From Stratiformator vulcanicus (GTDB lineage Bacteria; Planctomycetota; Planctomycetia; Planctomycetales; Planctomycetaceae): a DNA stretch of 64,000 bases. Numbering within the stretch: the stretch's first letter is position 1; every line of letters starts with the position of its first letter. A program made the position numbers and the translations under genes. The notes under the pieces are model-generated. The model saw only the letters and a program-made list of their open reading frames with translations. It searched no databases and had not been told where the DNA came from. Shown here piece after piece: positions 52,830 to 61,344 of this stretch. Location: assembly GCF_007744515.1 (NCBI RefSeq), contig NZ_CP036268.1, positions 572,482-636,481 on the forward strand, read 5' to 3'.

Positions 52830-53131
52830 TGTTTGGAGAGGTGAGAGGTGAGAGGCGAGAGGTGAGAGAACGGGTGGCCCGGTTCCTACAGAACCGGGCG
52901 GCGTCAGCCGCAAGAGGTCTCTGGGTGCGGTTGGCAGATCGTTGCCGGGTCGTCGTGCGAGCACGCTTCTGAGACCTCTTGTCGCTGCGCGACCCGGACC
53001 TATATGGTTCTGGCCACCCGCCGAAGTTGATTAAACAGGGGCAGCCGCGCGCGGAAGGAAACGGGCAATGTCTTTTGCCGGCCCTGGTGTGATCCGCTCC
53101 TTGCCAGTCGCGGCTTTACGAGGTCGAGTGA
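52830..53131. repeat. Gap with heptamers, a structured repeat and a stop-proximal element
   Basis: GAGAGGT heptamers cover 52835-52870. The 148-bp structured repeat copy A covers 52872-53019 (GGGTGGCC / GGCCACCC ends). A copy of the stop-proximal element covers 53042-53118 (CAGCCGCG and GTCGCGGCT ends). No gene is seen. The upstream open frame that reads through here into the ParB-like gene is the translation of repeats. Confidence 0.88.
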
Positions 53132-53452
53132 TTAACTTTGAGGTCGATCGGGGTCGCTGAAGCCGTGGTTGTCGTCGAAAGCCGCATCGCAGCCGAGGAA
53201 ATCGGGCTCGGCTCGGAAGCGTTTTCGGATTTCTTTTTTCGTCCCCTCAATGGAGCGGGAGACGTGGCCCTTATGATGACCGAAGGCGGCGGCGATCAGT
53301 TCAATCGGCCAGCCGGCGTTTTCGCGCAAGGCGACCATCGCGAGTCGCTTCCAGGTCAGCTCATCCTCCCCCGCGTAGTGCTGTTGGATCGTCTTCCAGA
53401 AATGATCGGGGCCGGTACGTGGCAGCAGGACCTTGGCTTCTTTGGAGTTCAT
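53132..53452 (-). CDS. Small helix-turn-helix protein at the head of the virion cluster
   Basis: 106 residues from ATG 53452 (MNSKEAKVLLPRTGPDHFW). LTWKRLAMVALRENAGWPIELIAAAFGHHKGHVSRSI is a clear helix-turn-helix, with a basic extension (TKKEIRKRFR) and an acidic, Asp-rich C-terminus. It is the first gene of the minus-strand cluster, so it may regulate the cluster or mark DNA for packaging. A 16-bp direct repeat spans its start codon. Confidence 0.72.
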   Translation of the reverse strand: MNSKEAKVLLPRTGPDHFWKTIQQHYAGEDELTWKRLAMVALRENAGWPIELIAAAFGHHKGHVSRSIEGTKKEIRKRFRAEPDFLGCDAAFDDNHGFSDPDRPQS

Positions 53453-53513
53453 GACCGACACGGCTACATTCCCTGTGTGAGTTTCTTGATCGAACGATTC
53501 ATGACCGACGCGG
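53448..53513. repeat. 16-bp direct repeat at the start of the HTH gene
   Basis: TTCATGACCGACACGG (53448-53463) recurs as TTCATGACCGACGCGG (53498-53513), one mismatch, exactly 50 bp apart. The first copy contains the gene's ATG (on the minus strand); the second contains another in-phase-looking ATG followed by a short 12-codon frame. Candidate autoregulatory site or a local duplication. Confidence 0.7.
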
Positions 53514-53609
53514 ATACTCTTTCCGTTTGAATGCCGTTGGGGAACATGCGTTCCGTTCTGTTTGTGATGCGTCGGCGGTTTGTGTGAGAGACGAATACGG
53601 AGGACGGAG

Positions 53610-54635
53610 ATGGAGTCGCGGTATGCCAAACAGATTCGCTTTGAAGGGATCGGCGAAACCGGTCAGGAGCGAATCAAGAACTCGTCCGTCACCCTATGCG
53701 GGTGTGGTGCGCTGGGGACGGTGCTGGCCGAATCGATGGTCCGGGCCGGCGTCGGCGAATTGCGGATCATCGATCGCGATATCGTCGAGTTGTCCAACTT
53801 GCAGCGGCAGGTGTTGTTTGACGAGCGCGATGCTCACGAAGGACGCCCCAAGGCGATCGCGGCGTCGGAGCGGCTGGCGGCAATCAACAGCGAGGTCGTA
53901 ATCGAACCGATCGTTGCCGATCTTACCTCCGGAAATGTCCGAGAACTCGTGGCCGGTGCCGACTTGATTCTCGATGGCACCGATAATTTCGAGACCCGGC
54001 TGCTGATCAACGACCTCGCGCTCGAAGAACAGATCCCCTGGGTCCACGCGGCGGTGCTGGGAGCGGGAGGGCAGACGATGCCGATCGTTCCCGGCGAGAC
54101 ACAATGTCTGAGGTGTCTGGTGCCCGATGACTCTTCGGCGTCGGAAGGCGAAACCTGTGACTCCGTCGGGGTGATCGGCCCAGCCGTGGGAGCAATTGCC
54201 TCACTTGCCGCGGCGACGGCGCTGAAAATTTTGTGCGGGACGCTTGAGCCGACGCAGGCGATGCTGAGCGTGATCGATACTTGGCAGCCGCGATTCCACA
54301 GCGTTCAGATCGCGAAGACCCAACCCTCCGACTGCCCTGCATGCGATCAGGGTCGGCGGGATTATCTGTCGGGTCGATTGAGCAACGAATCGACGGTTCT
54401 TTGCGGGCGCAACGCAGTGCAGATTCGCCGTGGGAGCGTGACCGAAGTCGACTTTGATCGATTGGCTCGTTCGCTCGAAGGCGTCTGCGATGTCACGCGG
54501 ACCCCCCACTTCCTGCGGGCCGCGCCGGGCGATCCGACGGTTGTGGTCACGCTCTTCCGCGACGGGCGTGCGATCGTTTCAGGGACTGACGAGCCGACGA
54601 TTGCGCGCACGGCCTACACGCGACTGCTGGGGTGA
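53610..54635 (+). CDS. ThiF/MoeB/HesA-family E1-like adenylyltransferase
   Basis: About 341 residues from ATG 53610 with GGAGGA 5-10 nt upstream. It has the nucleotide-binding GCGALG (31-36), DRDIVELSNLQRQ, the Zn ligands CLRC and CPAC, and an active-site cysteine in ETCDSVGVIGPAVG. A C-terminal ubiquitin-fold-binding-like domain (LLCGRNAVQI-type, VVVTLFRDGRAIVSGT) follows. It adenylates the C-terminal glycine of a small sulfur carrier (MoaD or ThiS type). No carrier gene is adjacent. It is divergent from the virion cluster and probably a normal host gene. Confidence 0.92.
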   Translation: MESRYAKQIRFEGIGETGQERIKNSSVTLCGCGALGTVLAESMVRAGVGELRIIDRDIVELSNLQRQVLFDERDAHEGRPKAIAASERLAAINSEVVIEPIVADLTSGNVRELVAGADLILDGTDNFETRLLINDLALEEQIPWVHAAVLGAGGQTMPIVPGETQCLRCLVPDDSSASEGETCDSVGVIGPAVGAIASLAAATALKILCGTLEPTQAMLSVIDTWQPRFHSVQIAKTQPSDCPACDQGRRDYLSGRLSNESTVLCGRNAVQIRRGSVTEVDFDRLARSLEGVCDVTRTPHFLRAAPGDPTVVVTLFRDGRAIVSGTDEPTIARTAYTRLLG

Positions 54636-54700
54636 TTTCGGCAAACAGTGTTATGCGTGCGCTCGTGGTGTGAGCGTTCGCCGCTCTTACTCACAAACAC

Positions 54701-54724
54701 GGCGGGCACAGCCGGCCCTATTCG
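54701..54724. repeat. GGCGGGCACAGCC palindromic motif
   Basis: The motif GGCGGGCACAGCCGGCCCTA is the reverse orientation of motifs at 43475-43499, 46695-46719 and 48542-48566, here outside the virion cluster between convergent ThiF and NarL-type genes. Confidence 0.75.
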
Positions 54725-54728
54725 TTGC

Positions 54729-55379
54729 TCACGTGCTTTCGAGCAGCCATTGAACGGCATGTCGGGTGAGAGCGGCGCCGTTGGGGAGATTCAGTTTGGC
54801 TTTGATGTTCTCACGGTACGTCTCGACCGTCTTCGGACTCAGTTCCAACTTCGCCGCGATCTGCCGGGTGGTGATGCCGCGGCCGATCATTTCAAAAACT
54901 TCGAGCTCGCGATCGGACAGGGAATCGACGATCGATTCGTTGCCGCTTTCACTGCCGGAGACGATCCGATTGAGCATCTGGTCGGACATTGTCGAGCTAA
55001 GGTAGACGCGGCCGTCGAGAACCTGCCGGCAGGCATCGATAATGTCGGACGTTGCCTCCTGCTTGCTCACATAACCTTTCGCCCCGGCTCGCAGAACGCG
55101 TTCGGCGAACAGTGATTCGTCGTGCATTGAGGTCACGAGCATTTTGGCCTGATCATTGCGAGCTCGAATCTCTTTAATCAGTTCAATGCCGCTGCCGTCT
55201 TTGAGCGACAGGTCGATAATGGCGAGGTCCGGAACCGCTTCCGTGTATCGTTTGAACGCCTCACCGACGGATGCGGCTTCAGCGCATACTTCGAGGTCGG
55301 GCTGTTGGTTGATCAGAATTGCCAAGCCCTGCCGGACGACCGGATGGTCGTCCACAATCATGATTCGTCGTTTCCGCAT
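54729..55379 (-). CDS. NarL/FixJ-family response regulator
   Basis: 216 residues. The receiver has [12 protein letters not shown], phosphoacceptor Asp56 (LAIIDLSL) and a conserved Lys in GYVSKQEA. The C-terminal LuxR-type HTH reads [43 protein letters not shown]. It ends a same-strand series of two-component genes (59616 to 54729) and is the only DNA-binding member, so it is the likely output. Confidence 0.93.
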   Translation of the reverse strand: MRKRRIMIVDDHPVVRQGLAILINQQPDLEVCAEAASVGEAFKRYTEAVPDLAIIDLSLKDGSGIELIKEIRARNDQAKMLVTSMHDESLFAERVLRAGAKGYVSKQEATSDIIDACRQVLDGRVYLSSTMSDQMLNRIVSGSESGNESIVDSLSDRELEVFEMIGRGITTRQIAAKLELSPKTVETYRENIKAKLNLPNGAALTRHAVQWLLEST

Positions 55380-55533
55380 TGGTATTTCATCTTTTCAGTG
55401 AACGCGGGGAGCATCCGCCCCACCCGCGGGCAACTTCTGCCGAATTTCGTCAGGAGGCATCAGTTTAGCGAATGCTCATCGTCGAGTCATTCTGCTTCGA
55501 CACCGTTTCAAGGAACGCGCGATTGACCGCCGA

Positions 55534-56313
55534 TCAGCCGGTCCGGTCGCCAGCCGACCGAACATCCGGGTCGACAGCGGCACGCAGGCGGCTCCCGACG
55601 AACTCAAACTGTCGGATGACCTCACGCAAAAGGCGGTCCGTTTTATCGCAGTCTTCCGGATTATCGCCCTCGGTGTCGAGGCAAACCTCAAGCTGCCGGG
55701 CGATCGCAGTGGCTGATTCCGCCTTCGCCGAAGCACCCAGACCTTTAAGAGCGTGTGCGGCGCCCTTGGCCGCCTTGCGGTTCGAGGCGGCAATCGCGGA
55801 CCGCAAGTCGGATAGCAGTTTCTCTGTATCCTCGATGAACCACCCCACGAATTGAGATGCTCGGTCCGGTTTGCTGAACACGCTCAACGCGGGGTGCGGA
55901 TCGTACGTCTCTAATTCGGCCGGCCCGTCTGTCGTTGCCTCCGGTTCAGTCGGCTGTGTGTTCCGTCCGTCGATAAGGGCGAACAAATCTTCGATGCGGA
56001 ACGGCTTCGTCAGCACCGCTTCAAATACCTGCTGAAGGTCGCTGTCAAACTCGACTGTCCCGGTAAAGGCGATCAACCGCGGACATGGTCGTCCCTCCGA
56101 TTCGAAAGTTGACCTCACCTTTCGGGCGACGTCCCTGCCGGAGATGTCAGGAAGATTGACATCAAGGAGCACGACGTCAAATTCCTTGGACTCGAATTCG
56201 GCCAGTGCCGCCTCGCCGGAATCGGCGCAAGTGATTTCGTGCGCATGTTCGCTGAGTAACGTTTCAACGAGCAAACGATTTGCGAACACGTCATCGACAA
56301 CGAGAACACGCAT
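55534..56313 (-). CDS. Receiver-Hpt protein
   Basis: About 259 residues from ATG 56313 (MRVLVVDDVFANRLLVETLL). The receiver has Asp51 (VVLLDVNLPD) and Lys103 (LTKPF). A linker of about 35 acidic residues leads to a histidine phosphotransfer domain with His187 in AHALKGLGASAKA. Such proteins pass phosphate between a hybrid kinase and a final regulator. It lies between the hybrid kinase and the NarL-type regulator and could connect them. Confidence 0.9.
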   Translation of the reverse strand: MRVLVVDDVFANRLLVETLLSEHAHEITCADSGEAALAEFESKEFDVVLLDVNLPDISGRDVARKVRSTFESEGRPCPRLIAFTGTVEFDSDLQQVFEAVLTKPFRIEDLFALIDGRNTQPTEPEATTDGPAELETYDPHPALSVFSKPDRASQFVGWFIEDTEKLLSDLRSAIAASNRKAAKGAAHALKGLGASAKAESATAIARQLEVCLDTEGDNPEDCDKTDRLLREVIRQFEFVGSRLRAAVDPDVRSAGDRTG

Positions 56314-56605
56314 CTGACAATCCGTGCCAAGTCGCTCCACAACACGCCGCAGACTTGGGGACCCAGTTCCCAACAGTCCGAAGGCGGTTATCAGCGAATC
56401 ATATTAGGTGAGGTGGCGAACGCCCGTTATTGGCTAGTGACAGGATCGATTGAGGGTGATTTCACTTCGGCCTCAGCTTGATCGTCATTGTTACGATAGG
56501 GGGCTTTCCTGACCGAACCCCCGTTCGAATGAGAGCGGCAGAGCTTATCCAAAAAATTCCAAATCTGATAAAATTTTGAAGAATTTGAGGCCGAACTGTG
56601 CCGCA

Positions 56606-58267
56606 TTAATTTTGACTTCGCCGCCCATCGACTGCCAACTTGATCGCATTGGTGAGGTTCTCGGGGGGGCCGTCTTTGGTGACGTAGTCGGTCGCTCCGG
56701 CCGCCAGCATGGAAGCCTGCATGTCGTCTTTTTCGTGCATCGAGAGCCCGATGACAATGAGTTCGGGGAGTTCGCCCTTGAGGATCCGCGTCGCTTCGAT
56801 TCCGTCGACCTCCGGCATGGAGATATCCATCACGACCACGTCGGGCCGGACTTGCCTGGCGAGTTCGACCGCTTCCTTCCCGTCGGTCGCCTCTCCAACG
56901 ATGTCAAAGATCGGCTCACGTTCTAACAACCCCGCCAAACTGGCCCGCATCACGCGATGGTCATCGGCGAGAAGAATCCTAATTTCGCTCGTATCGAGCA
57001 GGGAGACGGTCTGAGGCTTCGTCTCGCTCCGCGTCGACTCGGTCGCTTGAGGGATGCCGCGGCTCTCCTCGACGTCCGGGGTGAAGCTCGCATGCCCATT
57101 GGTCGGCTGTTTGGGTGCGAAGAGTCGAACGGTCGTGCCGACATCGGGCTCGCTTTCGAGCTCCATCCGGCCGCCGATCAACTCCAGTCGCTCTCGAATG
57201 CTGAATAAGCCAAACCCGCCGCCGGACGTGTCGTCGGTTTTCGCCTCATCACCGATTAAGAATCCACGCCCGCTGTCGCGAACCGTCAGTACGGTTTGGT
57301 CGTTGTTTCCGTTCTCAAGTGACACGCGTGCCTCGACCGCACCGGAATGTTTACGGACATTGAAGAGCAATTCGCGGACGGCCTGATAGAGCAATACCGA
57401 GGTGTCTTCCGCCGTCGGTTGCGCTGAATCATCATAGTCGACCGTGACATTCAGGCCATATTTACTGGCCATTTGCCGGCCGACCCATTCCAGCGCCGGA
57501 CCAAGTCCCGCGTCGTACAGAACCGGCGGGCTGAACTTGAGCGTCAAGTCGCGAGAGACCTTGATCGATTCATCCAACAGCGAATCGATCTCGGTCAAAA
57601 TTGCGCCGAACTGCTCGGGATTGGGGTCATTTGGCAATGTCGCCAAACGAATTCGAGCACCGACCAGCAATTGCTGAAGGTCATCATGCAGCATTTGAGC
57701 CAGTCGCCGGCGCTCCCGTTCTTCCGCCCGGGTCAGTTCCCCGGCAAGTGTCCGCAGTTGGGTGGCTCGTTCTTCGGCGATCCGAGTTCTCTCGGCGACC
57801 TGTCGTTCGAGAGATTCGTTGATTTGCCGCAGCTCTTCGTCCTGCTCACTGGAGCGCTGACGGCTCTTATGAAGCTCTCTTTCGACATGGACGCGATGGA
57901 TCGCGGCATTGATCGCCGCCGGCAAACGCACGAAGTGCCGACGGTCCTTTACGATGTAATCGCTCAGGCCCGATTTCATGGCCTCCGCACAAATCGCCTC
58001 GGTACCCGATCCGGTAAACATGACGACCGGCATGTCCGACTTTCGAGAAAGTATTTCTCGAAGCACGGAGAGGCCATCGTTCCAGCGTAATTGATAGTCG
58101 GTAATGACGGCATCGAAGTGGAGTTCCTGAAGCACCGCCTTAAATTGCGACTCGCTGCTGACTTCGGTGATTTCGATCGGCTCGAATTCGTCGCGCAGCA
58201 CTCGGATCGTCAGTTCGCGATCGTGCCGGTCGTCGTCGATCAAGAGAAGCCGTAGGGGCACAGTCAT
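56606..58267 (-). CDS. Histidine kinase with receivers at both ends
   Basis: 553 residues. Order: receiver 1 (Asp57, VITDYQL), a coiled coil (about 128-185), a HisKA_3 dimerisation domain with His194 (RRRLAQMLHDDLQQLLVGARI), an ATPase domain (ELLFNVRKHSGA, DSGRGF, GFGLFSIRERLELIGG) and a C-terminal receiver (VVVMDISMPEVDGIEA). There is no membrane segment, so it senses a cytoplasmic partner or receives phosphate through receiver 1. Its start overlaps the stop of the upstream regulator by 4 bp. Confidence 0.93.
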   Translation of the reverse strand: MTVPLRLLLIDDDRHDRELTIRVLRDEFEPIEITEVSSESQFKAVLQELHFDAVITDYQLRWNDGLSVLREILSRKSDMPVVMFTGSGTEAICAEAMKSGLSDYIVKDRRHFVRLPAAINAAIHRVHVERELHKSRQRSSEQDEELRQINESLERQVAERTRIAEERATQLRTLAGELTRAEERERRRLAQMLHDDLQQLLVGARIRLATLPNDPNPEQFGAILTEIDSLLDESIKVSRDLTLKFSPPVLYDAGLGPALEWVGRQMASKYGLNVTVDYDDSAQPTAEDTSVLLYQAVRELLFNVRKHSGAVEARVSLENGNNDQTVLTVRDSGRGFLIGDEAKTDDTSGGGFGLFSIRERLELIGGRMELESEPDVGTTVRLFAPKQPTNGHASFTPDVEESRGIPQATESTRSETKPQTVSLLDTSEIRILLADDHRVMRASLAGLLEREPIFDIVGEATDGKEAVELARQVRPDVVVMDISMPEVDGIEATRILKGELPELIVIGLSMHEKDDMQASMLAAGATDYVTKDGPPENLTNAIKLAVDGRRSQN

Positions 58268-58701
58268 AATTCGCCGAAGCCGTTGTCATTAGGCAATTCG
58301 TTCACGTCGATCCAGTAGCTGATCGCTGCGGCAATCAGGTCTTTGAATTCCGTGAATGAAACGGGCTTGTTCAAGTAAGAGTTCGCCCCGAGATCGTATG
58401 CTTGGCAGATATCGGTTTGACTGTCCGAATTCGAGAGTACAACGGTGGGGATTCGGTTGCTAAACGAGGACTCTCCGCGCCACTTCAAAAAATCAAATCC
58501 CGAGGGACCCGGGAACTTCAGGTCGAGCAAGACCAATTTGATGAATGGCCCGGCATCACTCTCCAAATATTTGCGTGCAGACATGACCGATTGCACGGCG
58601 GACAGTTCACCGGTGTATCCGGTATCGGCAATAGCTCTTCTGACAAGCAATGCCTCGTCGTCCTGATCGTCGATCAGTAAAATCGATGCTGGTCCTTGCA
58701 T
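58264..58701 (-). CDS. Single-domain response regulator (Rcp1-like)
   Basis: 145 residues: one receiver domain with Asp60 (VLLDLKFPG) and a Lys in LNKPVSF. The loop LKFPGPSGFDFLKWRG and the ending resemble the Rcp1-type regulators paired with phytochrome-like kinases. It starts 3 nt after the sensor kinase stop and overlaps the hybrid kinase gene by 4 bp, so the three are one transcription unit. Confidence 0.92.
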   Translation of the reverse strand: MQGPASILLIDDQDDEALLVRRAIADTGYTGELSAVQSVMSARKYLESDAGPFIKLVLLDLKFPGPSGFDFLKWRGESSFSNRIPTVVLSNSDSQTDICQAYDLGANSYLNKPVSFTEFKDLIAAAISYWIDVNELPNDNGFGEL

Positions 58702-58704
58702 AAA

Positions 58705-59616
58705 TCAAACGCCTCGGTCCGTCTCGTTGGCGGTGGACCCCGCCGACTCATCTTCGGAAGCGATCGTTGCAGATTCCGATGTCGATCTCATCTCAGAGCG
58801 AGAAAAATCATGTCCATCGGCAATCTGGAGTTCAAGCCAGAATCGACTGCCTCCCGAGATCGATTCGTAGCCGGCCGCCCCGCCTAGCTGGCCGATCGCG
58901 CGGCGGCTGGTTGCCAGTCCGAGTCCTGAACCGGCAAAATGCTCTTCGCCATGGAGCCGTTCGAATGGTTCAAAAATGCGGGCCGCTTCTTCATCCGGAA
59001 TCCCGATTCCGCCGTCATCGACGCAAATTCGGACGACATCGTCACGTTTCTGAAAATGAATTCGGATTCGCGCGACTTTCTCCGCCGCAACGAAATGAAC
59101 CGCATTTCGCAGCAGCGGACGCAGCGCCGCCGAGAGGGTTCTGCGGTCTGCGATGACCACAACGGATTGGGATTCGATAACAATCTGATCGGGGTCGACC
59201 TCTTCGGCTACGCAGAAACGCGAGACCGCATCCCGAACGATGGTTTCGCAATCGACCGGCTCTAACTTCGGATTGATCCGCGCGGCTTCAATAAATTCCC
59301 GGACGGCTGCCAGGGAGCGCTCCATCCGCTCCGCCGCGGCGATCATTCGGGTGACGTAATCGGCTGCCGCCGGATTAAGAGAACTGCCGTGATCGGCCAG
59401 CAGTGCGTCGGAAAAGCCTAGAACACTGCGGACCGGAGCTCTCAGATCGTGTAATAGCTCGCGAATGAAGGTCTCGAACTCGGCCGTCTGTTCGATCGAC
59501 GCGTCCTCCAGACGACGCATTCCAACGCCGCGGCTGGACCGAGCAGGCCCGGAGGTCGACAAAGGGGCGTTCATCCGATGGTCCGAGTCAATGTCGTGGG
59601 GCATCGACTGAGGCAA
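58705..59616 (-). CDS. Soluble sensor histidine kinase
   Basis: 303 residues without membrane segments or a recognised sensor domain. HisKA has His56 in LLHDLRAPVRSVLGFSDALL, the form found in phytochrome-type kinases. The ATPase domain has LRPLLRNAVHF, DDGGIGIPDEEA, FERLHGEEHFAGSGLGLA and closing SGGSRFWLEL. The first 45 residues look disordered. It is the first gene of the two-component series. The input signal is unknown; no photoreceptor gene lies close. Confidence 0.92.
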   Translation of the reverse strand: MPQSMPHDIDSDHRMNAPLSTSGPARSSRGVGMRRLEDASIEQTAEFETFIRELLHDLRAPVRSVLGFSDALLADHGSSLNPAAADYVTRMIAAAERMERSLAAVREFIEAARINPKLEPVDCETIVRDAVSRFCVAEEVDPDQIVIESQSVVVIADRRTLSAALRPLLRNAVHFVAAEKVARIRIHFQKRDDVVRICVDDGGIGIPDEEAARIFEPFERLHGEEHFAGSGLGLATSRRAIGQLGGAAGYESISGGSRFWLELQIADGHDFSRSEMRSTSESATIASEDESAGSTANETDRGV

Positions 59617-59727
59617 TGATGATGGTCGTGACAGATTTCGATCGAAGCAGCCAAGCGCGTAAGTAGATTCTAGGCAGAATCATCTGTAACTTCTGCACTC
59701 CATCCGACATTTCGCCGGAAAAGAGAA

Positions 59728-61257
59728 ATGATGCTGTACCTGTTCGCCGCCGAAGCCGCCGCCACCGAAGCGGCGACCTCTTCGCTCGTCGGTCAGCCTT
59801 GGGTGATGCTGACCTTCGCGATCGGGATGTTGTTCACCTATGTCGGTGTCGCCGTCGATCAACTGCACAAGACCGTCGCGGCGCTGGCGGGAGCGGCCCT
59901 GCTGGTGTTGCTCGCGATTTTTCTCGGCCTGTTCGAGTACGAGCAAATCTACAAGATACTGGAGCACGACCTCAATATTTTCGGCGTGATCGTCGGGACG
60001 GGGATTTTGGTCGACGTGATCGGCCGAAGCGGTCTGTTCCATCTGCTCGCGATGCGGATCGTTCGCGCCACGGGGGGGAAAGCTTCGACGCTGTATTTCG
60101 CGATCTGCGGTTTGACGTTCGTCTTCGTGGCCGTCCTCACGATCGTGCCGGCGATGCTTATCCTTGGCTCGCTCGTGTTCGTGATCTGCCGCTCGCTCGA
60201 CTACAACCCGAAGCCGTTCCTGCTGTCGGTCGCGATTTGCGCAAACAGTGGTGCGATCGCGACATTCGCCAGCGGCCTGCCGAACATCATGATCGGGACT
60301 GCGGCTAACATTCCCTACATTCAATTTCTGGAAGTTTCACTCCCCTTCGCCGTCATCAGCATGTTGACGGCGCTCGGCCTGCTCCGGTTCGCGTTCCGCA
60401 ATGAAATCGCGTGGACGCAAACTCCCGAAGAGATTGCCGCACTCGATGCGAAGATTCAGGAGTTCGACCCTTGGGCAATGGTCGACGATCGCTGGGTGCT
60501 CGTTCGCAGCGGAATCATTCTCACCGCGACGGTCGTCGGCTTCGCCAGTGCAAACGCCTTCGGGATCGGCGTCGATTTCGTCGCGATGGCGGGTGGCACC
60601 GCGGCGCTGTTCTTCGCCGGAAAATCGGTCGAAGACACGATCAATAAAGTCAACTGGACCGTGATCCTGTTCTTCCTCGGGCTGTTTCTCGTCATCGGGT
60701 GTGTGAAGGCGACGGGGGCTCTCTCATGGCTGGCGAAGCAGGTCGTCGCGATTTCGGGTGGGAACGTCTATCTCCTCGTGCCGCTGCTGACAATCTTCGC
60801 CGCCTTTGCCAGCGCGATCGTCGACAACATTCCCGTCGCCGCGACACTGATCCCGATCGTGCAGCAGATCTCGCCTGAAGAAGGGGATGATTTATTCCTC
60901 AAAGGGGCGATCCTCGAAAAGGAAGCGACGGACACCGATCCGGAGTCTGAAACTGAGGCCGACGCCGACGCCGACGCCGAAACAGAGAATTCAGAATCGG
61001 GCGATGGCAAACCTCCGATTCCGGACGAGCCGCTGTGGTGGACGCTGATCCTGGCTTGCAACCTGGGTGGCAACGGCACGCCGATCGGTTCGATCAGTTG
61101 CGTGATCGCGCTCTACACCTTGAAGAAAGAAGGGGGCGTCACCGTTGGCTGGCCGGAGTTCCTCAAGCTCGGCGGAATGATCATGATCGTGCAAATTGTC
61201 GAGATCATTGCCTATATCCTCACGTTGCACGCGACTGGATTGTTCCCGAGCGTCTAA
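59728..61257 (+). CDS. NhaD-type Na+/H+ antiporter
   Basis: 509 residues from ATG 59728 (GGAAAAGAGA upstream). It has about 11-12 membrane segments and the ion-transporter superfamily pattern (TLYFAICGLTFVFVAVLTIVPAM, NSGAIATFASGLPNIMIGTAA, FASAIVDNIPVAATLIPI, NLGGNGTPIGSISCVIAL). NhaD proteins exchange Na+ or Li+ for protons and support salt and alkaline tolerance. A hydrophilic loop (about residues 392-430) is unusually acidic with alternating D-A and E (ADADADAETENSES), possibly a cation-sensing loop. Confidence 0.9.
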   Translation: MMLYLFAAEAAATEAATSSLVGQPWVMLTFAIGMLFTYVGVAVDQLHKTVAALAGAALLVLLAIFLGLFEYEQIYKILEHDLNIFGVIVGTGILVDVIGRSGLFHLLAMRIVRATGGKASTLYFAICGLTFVFVAVLTIVPAMLILGSLVFVICRSLDYNPKPFLLSVAICANSGAIATFASGLPNIMIGTAANIPYIQFLEVSLPFAVISMLTALGLLRFAFRNEIAWTQTPEEIAALDAKIQEFDPWAMVDDRWVLVRSGIILTATVVGFASANAFGIGVDFVAMAGGTAALFFAGKSVEDTINKVNWTVILFFLGLFLVIGCVKATGALSWLAKQVVAISGGNVYLLVPLLTIFAAFASAIVDNIPVAATLIPIVQQISPEEGDDLFLKGAILEKEATDTDPESETEADADADAETENSESGDGKPPIPDEPLWWTLILACNLGGNGTPIGSISCVIALYTLKKEGGVTVGWPEFLKLGGMIMIVQIVEIIAYILTLHATGLFPSV

Positions 61258-61344
61258 GGGCCACGAAAGCCGAAACGGTTCGAACTGGGACAAGAGCGGT
61301 AATGGTTGACCTCTGCGGGCAGTTCCTGAATCAAGCCTCCAACA

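Noticed and set aside
52830-52964. N-terminal extension of the ParB-like gene
   Set aside because: It reads through heptamers and the structured repeat; conserved ParB sequence starts at ATG 52829.
61270-61290. GGTTCGAAC as a tRNA T-loop
   Set aside because: No acceptor, D or anticodon arms can be folded around it.
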